A stretch of 64,000 bases of DNA from the NCBI RefSeq assembly GCF_000327065.1, contig NC_019936.1:3128001-3192000 (forward strand), written 5' to 3'. The translations under genes and the position numbers were made by a program. How positions within the stretch are numbered: the stretch's first letter is position 1; every line of letters begins with the position of its first letter. Shown here in pieces: positions 19,716 through 28,243 of this stretch. Source of the stretch: Stutzerimonas stutzeri RCH2. GTDB taxonomy: Bacteria > Pseudomonadota > Gammaproteobacteria > Pseudomonadales > Pseudomonadaceae. The notes under the pieces are model-generated. The model was not told where the DNA came from. It did not search any database and was given only the letters and a program-made list of their open reading frames with translations.

Positions 19716-21800
19716 ATGAAACGTACGCTGACCTGCACCGTTCTTGCCGTCCTTTTCGGACTCCACGCCTCCCTGGCGATGGCCAAAGCCGTCAGCACGC
19801 CGGAGAGCTGGGATTACCTGCAACCCGATCGGGACCAGGTGATTGCCAGCCTGAACGTCGTCGAACTGCTCAAGCGTCATCATTACAACAAGCCGCCGCT
19901 GAACGACGCGCGCTCCGCGAAGATCTTCGACAGCTATATCCAGATGCTCGACCCTTCGCGCAGCTACTTCCTGGCATCCGACCTCGAAGAGTTCGGCAAG
20001 TGGCGTAACCAGTTCGATGATTTTCTTAAAGGCGGAAATCTCGAGCCCGGTTTTGCCATCTACAAGCGTCACCTGGAGCGCTTGCAGAATCGCCTCAACT
20101 ACGCGCTTGGCCTGCTCGACAAAGGCGTCGGTAGCTTTGATTTCACCAAAGATGAAGAGCTGCTGATCGATCGCGAGAAAGCCGCATGGGCCAAGAACAT
20201 GGCCGAGCTCGACGACCTGTGGCGCAAGCGAGTCAAGGACGAGGTGCTGCGCCTGAAACTCGCCGGCAAAGAGCCCAAGGCAATCGAGGAACTGCTGACC
20301 AAGCGTTACAAGAACCAGCTGGCGCGCCTCAACCAAACGCGCGGCGAGGACGTGTTCCAGACCTACATCAACGCGTTCGCCCAGTCCTACGATCCGCATA
20401 CTCAGTATCTGTCTCCGGACAACGCCGAAAACTTCGACATCAACATGAGTCTCTCGCTGGAAGGCATCGGTGCGGTGCTGCAGAGCGACAACGAGCACGT
20501 GAAGATCGTGCGTCTGGTCCCCGCCGGCCCGGCTGAGAAGAGCAAGCAGCTGGCGCCAGCGGACAAGATCGTCGGCGTCGGCCAGGCCAACGACGAAATG
20601 GTCGATGTGATCGGCTGGCGCCTGGATGAGGTGGTCAAGCTCATCCGCGGCCCGAAAGGCTCCGTCGTCCGCCTGGAAGTCATCCCGGCGAGCAACGCAC
20701 CGAATGACCAGAGCAGCAAGGTGGTCGCGATTACTCGCGAAGCAGTCAAACTCGAGGAGCAGGCGGCGAAGAAGTCAGTGCTGAACCTTGAGCACCAGGG
20801 CCAGAGCTTCAAGCTTGGCGTTATCGAGATCCCGGCGTTCTATCTTGACTTCAAAGCCCTGCGCGCCGGCGACCAGAACTACAAGAGCACTACTCGCGAT
20901 GTGAAGAAGCTGCTCTCCGAGCTGGAAGCGGAAAAGGTCGATGGCGTCGTCATCGACCTGCGCAACAACGGAGGCGGCTCACTGCAGGAAGCCACCGAGC
21001 TCACCGGCTTGTTCATCGACCAGGGTCCAACCGTACTGGTGCGCAACAGTGATGGCCGTGTGGATGTACTCGCCGACGAACAGACCGGCGCCTATTACAA
21101 GGGGCCACTGGCCGTTCTGGTCAATCGCCTCTCGGCATCCGCGTCAGAGATCTTCGCAGGCGCCATGCAGGACTATCACCGTGCGCTGATTCTCGGTGGC
21201 CAGACCTTCGGCAAAGGCACCGTGCAGACCATCCAGCCGCTCAACCATGGCGAGTTGAAACTCACATTGGCCAAGTTCTACCGTGTATCGGGTCAGAGCA
21301 CCCAGCATCAGGGCGTGATTCCAGACATCACCTACCCCGCTGATGTCGACACCAAGGAAATCGGCGAAAGCGCACTTCCCGAGGCCTTGCCGTGGGACAG
21401 CATCCGCGCGGCAATCAACCCGGACATGAACCCGTTCAAGCCGTTCCTTGCCGAGCTCAAGGCACGCCATGAGGCGCGCACTGGCGAGAACCCGGATTTC
21501 GTCTTCACCCGCGATCGCTTGGCGCTTGCTCAAGAGCTGATGCATGACACCACTGTCAGCCTCAATGAAGATAAACGTCGCGCTCAGCAGGCGGATATCG
21601 AGAAGCGCCAGCTGGCGTTGGAGAACGCGCTGCGCCTGGCCAAAGGCGAGCAGCCGTTGGCCAAACTAGAGAAGGAAGACGAAACCACGCCACATAAGGA
21701 AACGGACAAACCCAAGCCCGAAGACGATGCGTACCTTTCCGAAAGCGGACGCATCCTTCTGGACTACCTTGGCCTCAGCTCGGCAATGGCCAAGCACTGA
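19716..21800 (+). CDS. prc: Carboxy-terminal processing periplasmic protease Prc/Tsp
   Basis: A 694-residue periplasmic S41 protease. Order: signal peptide (about 1-23), N-terminal TSP helical domain, PDZ domain (about 230-320) and S41 catalytic core with NRLSASASEIFAGA carrying the catalytic Ser and GGQTFGKGTVQ the Lys. The family degrades misfolded or SsrA-tagged periplasmic proteins; the P. aeruginosa orthologue (AlgO/Prc) cleaves mutant MucA forms. Two starts compete: 19716 (MKRTLTC, used here for the cleaner signal peptide) and 19680, 12 residues longer; neither has a strong ribosome-binding site. A terminator follows about 57 bp after the stop. Confidence 0.94.
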   Translation: MKRTLTCTVLAVLFGLHASLAMAKAVSTPESWDYLQPDRDQVIASLNVVELLKRHHYNKPPLNDARSAKIFDSYIQMLDPSRSYFLASDLEEFGKWRNQFDDFLKGGNLEPGFAIYKRHLERLQNRLNYALGLLDKGVGSFDFTKDEELLIDREKAAWAKNMAELDDLWRKRVKDEVLRLKLAGKEPKAIEELLTKRYKNQLARLNQTRGEDVFQTYINAFAQSYDPHTQYLSPDNAENFDINMSLSLEGIGAVLQSDNEHVKIVRLVPAGPAEKSKQLAPADKIVGVGQANDEMVDVIGWRLDEVVKLIRGPKGSVVRLEVIPASNAPNDQSSKVVAITREAVKLEEQAAKKSVLNLEHQGQSFKLGVIEIPAFYLDFKALRAGDQNYKSTTRDVKKLLSELEAEKVDGVVIDLRNNGGGSLQEATELTGLFIDQGPTVLVRNSDGRVDVLADEQTGAYYKGPLAVLVNRLSASASEIFAGAMQDYHRALILGGQTFGKGTVQTIQPLNHGELKLTLAKFYRVSGQSTQHQGVIPDITYPADVDTKEIGESALPEALPWDSIRAAINPDMNPFKPFLAELKARHEARTGENPDFVFTRDRLALAQELMHDTTVSLNEDKRRAQQADIEKRQLALENALRLAKGEQPLAKLEKEDETTPHKETDKPKPEDDAYLSESGRILLDYLGLSSAMAKH

Positions 21801-21856
21801 GAGCAAACAGCGCGTCCAGCTATCAAAGCGGCATCGCTGCATCGCGTAAAAATCAA

Positions 21857-21883
21857 GGGCCACATTCGTGGCCCTTTTTCTTT
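21857..21883 (+). terminator. Rho-independent terminator of prc
   Basis: A 7-bp GC-rich stem (GGGCCAC / GTGGCCC) with loop ATTC is followed directly by TTTTTCTTT. It lies about 57 bp after the prc stop. Confidence 0.9.
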
Positions 21884-22383
21884 CACGGCAGAGTTTCTAT
21901 AACAAGTCACCAAGCCGTTGAGCATGCTGATAGTTGTCCTTGCTCACAGCACCATCAACCACGCTGCTCCAGGCTCATCCTCGTGCTTAGAAGCGGTACT
22001 CGGTTAAGAAGCCGTCGAGCAAGTGCCCTTGAGTGACCTCTACGGCAACGAAAAGCCGATAAGGTAACGTTGAGTCCCACTCGGTGCCTGAAGACCTCCT
22101 GCTGGCACTGGCTCCCGACTGGGACGGTGCATAGCGCAGTTGCAGCATGGTCTTCTGCTCCGCAACGAGGCGTCTTACCGATAAACCTTGAGGACGAGGG
22201 CTTGATCTTCGTAAACGAAGATGGAGGGGCAGCAATGCGGCTTGTTGTCACCGGTGTCAGCGCACGCTCGGCATATAGACCACTTGGACGTGCAGGCCTG
22301 CTGCACTGGGCTTCAGCGGCCAAGCATCACGCGAAAAGGCAAGCAGCCCCCGAACTTTCATCTGTTTGATGCAGGCGAACCGC
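21884..22383. other. Gene-poor stretch with no recognised gene
   Basis: About 500 bp between the prc terminator and the Sel1 gene. The longest plausible frame is an 82-codon minus-strand one (22235 to 21987), whose product matches nothing I know. Frames here have a more even base use at third positions than real genes nearby. A small perfect inverted repeat (ATCTTCGT-AA-ACGAAGAT) is at 22205-22222. It may be the remnant of a lost gene. Confidence 0.5.
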
Positions 22384-22851
22384 TCACAGCCCCAGCTGCG
22401 CTGCCTTTGCCTTGTAACGGTCTGCCTTCTGGGAATCAGCGGCCAGGCCGTGACCTCCGGCGCGATACAATTGCTCCAGCCGAACGGCCGCCAGGGGATG
22501 CCCCGCTTCAGCCGCTTGGGACCACCAGCGAGCCGCCTCGCTGCCGTCCGGCCCATGTGACGCATCTTCACTCAGGCTGACGACCCCCATCTGGTAGGCA
22601 GCCTTCACATCGCCCGCCTTGGCCGCAAGGCGCAACAAGCGAACGCCCTCCTGCTTGGCACCATGACCTCGGCCGCGAAAATACAGAATATGACCGTAGA
22701 AGCTTTGCGCACCGACGTCTCCCAGAGCCGCCATACGCGCAAACTGACCTTCCATCCAGCTCCAGAGTTTCGGTTGCTGAACGGCATAACGGGAAGTCAT
22801 CAACTTGCGGGCAGTTAAATAACCGAGCCTCGCACGCAGTTTCCACAGCAT
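22384..22851 (-). CDS. Sel1-repeat family protein
   Basis: A 155-residue protein with two or three Sel1-like (TPR-related) repeats, seen as GAQSFYGHILYFRGRGHGAKQEGVRLLRLAA, DVKAAYQMGVVSLSED...EAARWWSQAAEAG and PLAAVRLEQLYRAGG. Such repeats form helical scaffolds for protein contacts. No signal peptide is evident, so it is probably cytoplasmic. Its ATG shares one base with the stop codon of the preceding gene (TGATG), so it is the third gene of a tightly coupled operon with the XRE regulator. Confidence 0.82.
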   Translation of the reverse strand: MLWKLRARLGYLTARKLMTSRYAVQQPKLWSWMEGQFARMAALGDVGAQSFYGHILYFRGRGHGAKQEGVRLLRLAAKAGDVKAAYQMGVVSLSEDASHGPDGSEAARWWSQAAEAGHPLAAVRLEQLYRAGGHGLAADSQKADRYKAKAAQLGL

Positions 22852-23219
22852 CAGTCTTCCTCCGGATATTCGAACTCGAACACCCGCGCCACTTCACCTG
22901 CATGCCAAGACGCAGCAGCAGTACCGTCCGCCGCTCCGGAGAAGCGCCCCAGGCGCGCAGCGCACTCGAAAAAGCCCGGCCGCGGTAGGCGACTAGCACC
23001 CTGACTGATGACCAGCGCGCTACGCAGCGGGCGACCATTACGGGCATCCAGTGCTGCTAAATGCTCCAGCGCTGCGGTAAGTGTCTGCATCGCGGGGGTT
23101 GGCAGCTGAAGGCGCTCGACCAGCGCCCGATAGGTCACCAGATGCCTCTGCCGACGTGCGGCATCAAGCTCTCCGAGCAAGGCCTGCCAGTGCTGGCGGC
23201 TGATGGATACTGACGTCAA
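22851..23219 (-). CDS. Hypothetical protein, middle gene of XRE-Sel1 operon (TTG start)
   Basis: A 122-residue protein of no family I recognise. It looks soluble and helical (RQHWQALLGELDAARRQRHLVTYRALVERL) and ends in acidic EYPEED. The start is set to TTG 23219: it overlaps the stop of the upstream regulator (TTGA), and GGAGGGGG lies at the right distance. A longer frame from TTG 23234 would start inside that ribosome-binding site. The N-terminal segment with LPTPAMQTLTAALEHL may bind the partner proteins, but this is conjecture. Confidence 0.72.
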   Translation of the reverse strand: MTSVSISRQHWQALLGELDAARRQRHLVTYRALVERLQLPTPAMQTLTAALEHLAALDARNGRPLRSALVISQGASRLPRPGFFECAARLGRFSGAADGTAAASWHAGEVARVFEFEYPEED

Positions 23220-23545
23220 GCGTCCCCCTCCCAACCGGTGATTTCCAATGCACGGGCCAGCGCACGGCGAATCGCGGCATCGGGCTCGCGCTCACCCGCC
23301 TCGATTAACGCCAGGTAAGCCGGACTGATGCCTACCGCACGCGCCAGAGCTTCCACGGTGAGACCCTTGGCGTCGCGCAGAAATGGTAACTGGCTAAGCG
23401 GAGGACGCGGCTGTGCATCCGGGGAAGCAGGAGCTGCTACAGCGGGTGGTCGCGCTCCGACAGCGTTGAGGAGTGCCTGGTACTCGTCCCATGGCAGAAC
23501 GGCGTATTCCGGCGAGCCGTCACGCATGATGACCTGTACATTCAT
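23216..23545 (-). CDS. XRE-family helix-turn-helix regulator with antitoxin-like N-terminus
   Basis: A 109-residue DNA-binding protein. The N-terminus (MNVQVIMRDGSPEYAVLPWDEYQALL) resembles Phd-like antitoxin starts and, from memory, the P. aeruginosa swarming regulator BswR. A Pro/Ala linker (about 30-50) leads to an XRE HTH (about 55-105) with LTVEALARAVGISPAYLALIEAGEREP. It heads an operon with the two genes downstream, each overlapping the next by a few bases. No toxin is recognisable in the operon, so a plain regulator is more likely than a toxin-antitoxin unit. Confidence 0.8.
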   Translation of the reverse strand: MNVQVIMRDGSPEYAVLPWDEYQALLNAVGARPPAVAAPASPDAQPRPPLSQLPFLRDAKGLTVEALARAVGISPAYLALIEAGEREPDAAIRRALARALEITGWEGDA

Positions 23546-23702
23546 CCGTATTTTCCCTAGGCGTCTTCGATAAGAGGCGGAATCTTAACAGCCCGCGCCG
23601 CTCCTTGAAGCTACCAAGCTGCCGCACGCATAGCGAATCGGGAATGGTGCCGCAAAATGTCCGACGAGTGTCGACCAACGGCTGGACGATGATGTGCTCT
23701 GC

Positions 23703-24155
23703 CTAGACTTGCGGCGAGTCATCACCTTGAGGCTCGTCCAGCGCGGGCAATCTTAGCAGCCCTGCCTGGCGTTCGGCTGACTGCGCCTGCTTCCAGGCTT
23801 TGAACGCTTCCATCTCTCCAGACCATTTGCGCATTACCCAGCCCAATACGGCCAGATCATCAACAAATCCGAGACCAGGCAACCAGTCGGGGATGGCATC
23901 GATGGGCGACAGGAAATACAGCAGGCCAGCCACTACCGCTATCAACGCGTTCGGATTGATCGCCCTGTACTCACCACGCCACCATGCCACACAAAGCGCT
24001 TGTAGCAACGCCAGATCCTCGCGAAGCCCCTTTAGCAATCCCCGCTTCGACGATGACTTGCGTGCCACTGCGAGCAACAGCGCGGGGATTTTTCCGCGCT
24101 TGATAAGGCGCTGCGCCAGCGGTAAATATCTCAGCAAATTCCACGGAGCTTTCAT
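23703..24155 (-). CDS. YkvA family (DUF1232) protein
   Basis: A 150-residue protein with the DUF1232 core AVVAGLLYFLSPIDAIPDWLPGLGFVDDLAVLGWVMRKW (about 70-108), which combines a short membrane segment with the conserved SPID-x-IPD motif. The family is widespread and of unknown function. The N-terminus is basic, the C-terminus acidic. It stands alone on the minus strand, and its upstream region holds an inverted DnaA-box-like repeat. Confidence 0.85.
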   Translation of the reverse strand: MKAPWNLLRYLPLAQRLIKRGKIPALLLAVARKSSSKRGLLKGLREDLALLQALCVAWWRGEYRAINPNALIAVVAGLLYFLSPIDAIPDWLPGLGFVDDLAVLGWVMRKWSGEMEAFKAWKQAQSAERQAGLLRLPALDEPQGDDSPQV

Positions 24156-24196
24156 CGACCCCCCTTCCAGCCTGCGCCATCCGTGACCTTGAGAAT

Positions 24197-24221
24197 GTTA
24201 TCCACCGAACCTGTGGATAAC
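24197..24221. repeat. Inverted repeat containing DnaA-box-like 9-mers
   Basis: GTTATCCAC and GTGGATAAC form perfect 9-base arms (24197-24205 and 24213-24221) around a 7-base spacer. The right arm includes TGTGGATAA at 24212-24220, the exact complement of the DnaA box TTATCCACA; the left arm reads TTATCCACC, one base off. It lies 42-66 bp upstream of the YkvA gene start. Confidence 0.6.
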
Positions 24222-24470
24222 CTTGTGAACAGATTATGGATGACCGCCGCAAAAGCCCTGCCTACGGGGCCGCCCGACAGATCGGCGCTTTTTTATCCAA
24301 CCGGTTAAGACCTTTTAAATCAGTCACTTACGAAAACACGAAAACGGACGCTAAGCGTCAGGGCAGGACATCTGCTTTTCTATTCCGAATGTGCATAACC
24401 GAAGATTGTCAATGGCTTCACAAGCACTTTGACTGGTGGCTGCACAGGGCGTTCGGTCTAGGAATGGACA

Positions 24471-24497
24471 AGAGGCCGGTCGTTGCGACCGGCCTCT
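24471..24497 (-). terminator. Hairpin after the comEA-like gene
   Basis: A perfect 12-bp stem (AGAGGCCGGTCG / CGACCGGCCTCT) with a 3-base loop begins 12 bp after the ComEA-like stop on the minus strand. The tail TGTCC is not T-rich, so the terminator call is based on stem strength and position. Confidence 0.6.
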
Positions 24498-24508
24498 GCG
24501 CTGCGCTC

Positions 24509-24823
24509 TTACTGCACGCTGAGCTGGCTGCGGATCTTTTGCAGGGTGGCCGAGCCGATCCCTTTTACTTCAAGCAATTCGTCTACCGAACTGAAGGGGC
24601 CATGCTCTTCACGGTAATCGACGATCGCTTTGGCTTTGGTAGCACCGATACCTTTGAGCTCACGGGTAAGTGTGGCGGCATCAGCAGTATTGAGGTTCAC
24701 CGACGCCTGAGTGACGGCGGCAACCGGTGCAGGTGCGGGCTGAGATTGAGTGGCGGCATGAGCGCCGAAGGAAAAACTGGTAAGCACGGCGAACGCCGCA
24801 GCGGCAAGAAAAGCCTTGTTCAT
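24509..24823 (-). CDS. ComEA family helix-hairpin-helix protein
   Basis: A 104-residue exported protein: signal peptide MNKAFLAAAAFAVLTSFSFGAHA, a Pro/Ala linker, then a ComEA helix-hairpin-helix pair (ASVNLNTADAATLTRELKGIGATKAKAIVDYREE...ELLEVKGIGSATLQKI). Periplasmic ComEA binds incoming double-stranded DNA in natural transformation, a known trait of P. stutzeri; short homologues also occur in non-competent species, so competence is not proven. The start at 24823 follows AAGGA by 8 bases; a longer frame from 24907 would hide the signal peptide. Confidence 0.87.
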   Translation of the reverse strand: MNKAFLAAAAFAVLTSFSFGAHAATQSQPAPAPVAAVTQASVNLNTADAATLTRELKGIGATKAKAIVDYREEHGPFSSVDELLEVKGIGSATLQKIRSQLSVQ

Positions 24824-24904
24824 GAAGATGTCCTTATCCGAGAAATGTTCTATGCGGGACTTCCTGCTCCGCGTTAGCCAATCTAGCCGCCTGCTTGCTG
24901 ATGT

Positions 24905-24936
24905 CAAAACGAGGCTGCATTTTTGCCAACCTCGTC
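24905..24936 (-). terminator. Possible terminator after flgL
   Basis: On the minus strand ACGAGG...CCTCGT (6-bp stem with a partly pairing interior) is followed by TTTTGAC, just after the flgL stop at 24944. The stem is short. Confidence 0.45.
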
Positions 24937-24943
24937 AAACTCC

Positions 24944-26212
24944 TCAGCGCATGGCGTTGAACAGGTTCAGACCACTGATTTTGACGTAGCTCTGCTGCGC
25001 CGCCTCGAGAATGATGGTCTGGAATGACAATCTGGAAAGGGCTTCGGCGTAATCGAGTTCGCGCAACTCGGCCTGGACAGCCTTGTTCACCAATGTCACA
25101 TCCTCGTTATCGGTCTGTGTAGTCTCGATTACGTTGAGCCGCGCGCCGATGTTACCGCGCGCCGCGTCGACGCTAATCATGCCGTGATCGAGGTTGGTAA
25201 GCGCTACTGCTACAGCGTCGCGTACACCGGCATTGCCAGAGGATGGATCCTCCAATGCCTTACGCAGGTTGGAAATCGTCTCTAGGATGCCCTGCTTCTG
25301 CACAGCGGGGTCCAGCTGAACCTCCACCGTCTCACCGCCGACGGGAATGCCATCGAACTGGACGACCACGCCGCGGAAAACCAGCTTTTCGGTTGTTTTC
25401 TCCTGCTGATCAACCACCCCTGAAGCGAGAACAAGGTTAGGGTCGATTGGCGGATTGGCAAAGTCAGGCGCAGCTGCCAGATCGTAGACTACGTACTCAG
25501 TATCGGACGTAAACCGTACACCAACCCCAGCAGCAGGAAATGGCGGATTGCCGCTAATGGCAACCTCATCCTGCACCAATGGCGTCGAAACGCGAAGAGT
25601 CGACCCCGGTTGTCCAGTGATATCCAGGCTGCTCAAGTAACGTCCAGCATTTGTCACATTTTCGAATATCGACTTACCGCTATCGCTGATGGCTATATTC
25701 AACGAGCTGGCAATTTGCAGCTTCCGCTGCCCCTCATCGCCTTGGTAGCTATAGCTGCCGGCACCATCGCGCACGAATGGCTGCGTCTTGCCTTGAAAAC
25801 CCGAAAATAGATATTCGCCACGGGCGTTACGGGTGTTCATCAGTGACAGCAATTCGTCCTCGCGCTCAGTAAGCTCCGCGGCGATCGACTTGCGATCGTC
25901 AGCGCTCAAGCCTCCATTACCCGCCTGCACCGCCAACTCGCGCACTCGCTGCAAAACCGTATTCACCGAATTGAGGGTGACTTCCTCCTGCGTAAGGCTG
26001 TTCTTCGCAGCGGTCAGATTGGAGTTGTATTGGCTCAACACGTTCTGTTGCTGCTCTAGCTGCAGAAGGCGCACCGAAGCGACCGGATCGTCTGCCGGCG
26101 TAAGAATGCGGTTGCCCGTACTGATCTGCTCTTGCGTACGGGTCGCGTTGGCATAGTTACGCTGCAACCCGGCGACGCCGTTATTGAACGCTTGCACGGT
26201 AGAAATGCGCAT
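24944..26212 (-). CDS. flgL: Flagellar hook-associated protein 3 FlgL
   Basis: A 422-residue flagellin-like junction protein that with FlgK joins hook to filament. The N-terminal MRISTVQAFNNGVAGLQRNYANATRTQEQISTG and C-terminal helices (NLDHGMISVDAARGNIGARLNVIETTQ...ALSRLSFQTIILEAAQQSYVKISGLNLFNAM) form the coiled-coil core; the middle is variable. It is the last gene of the flgFGHIJKL unit, 12 bp after flgK. Confidence 0.96.
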   Translation of the reverse strand: MRISTVQAFNNGVAGLQRNYANATRTQEQISTGNRILTPADDPVASVRLLQLEQQQNVLSQYNSNLTAAKNSLTQEEVTLNSVNTVLQRVRELAVQAGNGGLSADDRKSIAAELTEREDELLSLMNTRNARGEYLFSGFQGKTQPFVRDGAGSYSYQGDEGQRKLQIASSLNIAISDSGKSIFENVTNAGRYLSSLDITGQPGSTLRVSTPLVQDEVAISGNPPFPAAGVGVRFTSDTEYVVYDLAAAPDFANPPIDPNLVLASGVVDQQEKTTEKLVFRGVVVQFDGIPVGGETVEVQLDPAVQKQGILETISNLRKALEDPSSGNAGVRDAVAVALTNLDHGMISVDAARGNIGARLNVIETTQTDNEDVTLVNKAVQAELRELDYAEALSRLSFQTIILEAAQQSYVKISGLNLFNAMR

Positions 26213-26224
26213 AGGTCGGGCCTG

Positions 26225-28240
26225 TTACCTGAAGGAGCTGATCAATGTATCGAACAAGGAGCGGGCAACTTGAATGATCTGGGCCGAAGCGTTGTAGTAC
26301 TGCTCGAACTTGATCAGGTTTGCCGCTTCCTCATCCAGGTTTACAGCCGATAGCGAATCGCGGTTATCAGTGGCCTGCTTGAGAATTGCGCCAGTCGCTT
26401 CGCTGTCCATCCGTGCCTGGGCGGTCAAGGTTCCGACACGCTCGACCAGTTCGCCATAGCCGTCGGTGAAGCTGAAACCGGAACCAGCGACGCCAGGGGT
26501 CACGCCTACGGTCTGCTTGGTCTGCAGATCCACTAGCTTCAGGGCATTGCGGTTGTCGGAGACGCCACTCTGGTTGAAGTTGAACGAGAACGTATCGCCC
26601 GTCTCGGGCCGGCCGCTTACGGTGAACTCGAAACTGTATTGCTGCACATTGGGCGCCGTGCCCGTGGTAAGAGTCAGGTTCAGCGTATTGGTCTGTCCGG
26701 CGGTAATGCTCGAAGGCGACAGCGTGAGCCCCGCTGGCGCAGGTGCCGGGAGCGTCAGCCCGTTGCCGTCATAACTCAGCGTCAACCCTTCGAACGCCGC
26801 CGATAACGCAGCCGCATTGATGGGCGATGGAGCAGATAGCAGATTCGGCTGGCCGATCACCCCTGTCCCGCTGTTCTGCAAGGTGCTCTGGGCCCGCACC
26901 GGCGCTGCAAACGCCAGCTGATCGGCTTGATCCAGCGTCGCCTTGATATCAGAAGCGCCACGCCGGGTCGGCTGCAGGCTGAACTTGTCACCAGGTGCCG
27001 GCGGCGGATTGCCCAGTACGATCTGAAAGCCCTGGTCGCGGCCATTCTTGTCAGTGATCGACAGCGTACCGGCCGGATTCTCCGTAGCCGTCATCAGCTG
27101 GTTATCGCTCAGCCGCCTTATCTTGAAGCTGCTACCGTCATACTCCATCAGGTAGTCGCTGGTGCTGAGCTGACTGGTGTTGGTGATGTTCAGTACCGGC
27201 TGTGCACTGCTATTGCCAGCAAACGCATTGACACGCAACTTCGCCAGCGCCGGGTCGTTGTAGTCACCAAACAGCGCCGAACCGACCTGCCCCTTGAGAT
27301 CCAGCCCCTGCCCCAGCTGCGTGTTGACCTGGTCGCTCACTGCAAGCGCCAGGCGGCCCAGGGAGTTCATGGTGGAGTCCAGCACTTCCTCGCGATAACG
27401 AATCAACCCGCCCAGCTCGCCGCCGGTGATCTGCGACGTGATCCCCTGCCGCGAGCCACCGCTGATGAACTGCACTTCATGCCGATTGGGGTCGCCCTGC
27501 CCTGGCACGACTTCGAGGCGCGCCACCGTGCTGCCGACAACCAGCGGCTGGCCGCTACCGATAAAGATATTGAAGCTGCTGTCATCTTGCGGAACTACAG
27601 TCACGCCGATGTAGCCCGACAACTGGCGCACCGCCTCATCGCGAGCGTCGAGCAGATCGTTCGGCTGCTTACCATTGGCCGCAGCGATGGCGATCGCCTC
27701 GTTCAGGCTGCCGATGCTGCCTGCCAGCCGGTTTACCTGATCGGTGACGGCAGACATCTGCTTGTTGGTGAAGTTGTTCTGCTCGGAGAGCCGGTCATAG
27801 ACAGTATTGAAGCGCCGCGCCAGCCCCTCCGCCTCAGCCAGAACCAACTGGCGTGCCGGGATATTGGCCGGATCCTCGGCGGCAGTCTGCAGGGCTGAGA
27901 AGAACTTCTGCAACGAGGGCGTGATGCCGGTTGTAGTGCCGGCTAGCAACGAATCGAGCTGATTGATCTGGCTCTTGTAGGCCTCCACATCCGCGCTCAG
28001 CGAAGTACTACTACGCAGCTGGCTGGTGAGGAACTCGCTGTAGCTGCGGCGAACTTCCACCAGCGTGGTGCCCGAGCCGATATAGCCGGCACCGCTGAAC
28101 TGTGGCGAGCGAGTAGCCTGGGTCGCATCCTGGCGGCTATAGCCAGGCGTATTGACGTTGGTGATGTTGTGGCCGGTGATCGACAGTTGGGTCTTGCTGG
28201 CAGCCAGGCCGGAAAGGCCAATGCTCAATAGGTCAGCCAT
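26225..28240 (-). CDS. flgK: Flagellar hook-associated protein 1 FlgK
   Basis: A 671-residue junction protein. The N-terminus (MADLLSIGLSGLAASKTQLSITGHNITNVNTPGYSRQ) is the rod/hook family helix shared with FlgE, FlgF and FlgG, and the C-terminus (NLIKFEQYYNASAQIIQVARSLFDTLISS) pairs with it. The long middle (about 340-580) is the variable surface domain, common in Pseudomonas FlgK and longer than the 547 residues of E. coli. The start is 3 bp after the flgJ stop. Confidence 0.96.
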   Translation of the reverse strand: MADLLSIGLSGLAASKTQLSITGHNITNVNTPGYSRQDATQATRSPQFSGAGYIGSGTTLVEVRRSYSEFLTSQLRSSTSLSADVEAYKSQINQLDSLLAGTTTGITPSLQKFFSALQTAAEDPANIPARQLVLAEAEGLARRFNTVYDRLSEQNNFTNKQMSAVTDQVNRLAGSIGSLNEAIAIAAANGKQPNDLLDARDEAVRQLSGYIGVTVVPQDDSSFNIFIGSGQPLVVGSTVARLEVVPGQGDPNRHEVQFISGGSRQGITSQITGGELGGLIRYREEVLDSTMNSLGRLALAVSDQVNTQLGQGLDLKGQVGSALFGDYNDPALAKLRVNAFAGNSSAQPVLNITNTSQLSTSDYLMEYDGSSFKIRRLSDNQLMTATENPAGTLSITDKNGRDQGFQIVLGNPPPAPGDKFSLQPTRRGASDIKATLDQADQLAFAAPVRAQSTLQNSGTGVIGQPNLLSAPSPINAAALSAAFEGLTLSYDGNGLTLPAPAPAGLTLSPSSITAGQTNTLNLTLTTGTAPNVQQYSFEFTVSGRPETGDTFSFNFNQSGVSDNRNALKLVDLQTKQTVGVTPGVAGSGFSFTDGYGELVERVGTLTAQARMDSEATGAILKQATDNRDSLSAVNLDEEAANLIKFEQYYNASAQIIQVARSLFDTLISSFR

Positions 28241-28243
28241 GGT

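Larger units (their letters stand above)
24156..24508. other. Intergenic region between ykvA-like and comEA-like genes
   Basis: This 353-bp stretch holds the promoter side of the YkvA gene and the 3' end region of the ComEA-like gene. It contains an inverted pair of DnaA-box-like 9-mers at 24197-24221, an AT-rich segment at about 24290-24340, and the hairpin at 24471-24497. I see no credible coding frame. Confidence 0.5.

Noticed and set aside
23216..23545. Toxin-antitoxin system
   Set aside because: The XRE protein has an antitoxin-like start, but no neighbouring toxin family (RelE, HigB, HipA, RES) is visible; the middle gene has no recognised toxin motif.
24236..24877. A 213-codon plus-strand frame across the comEA-like gene
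   Set aside because: It overlaps a real minus-strand gene with a signal peptide and HhH domain, runs through a hairpin, and has no recognisable protein content.
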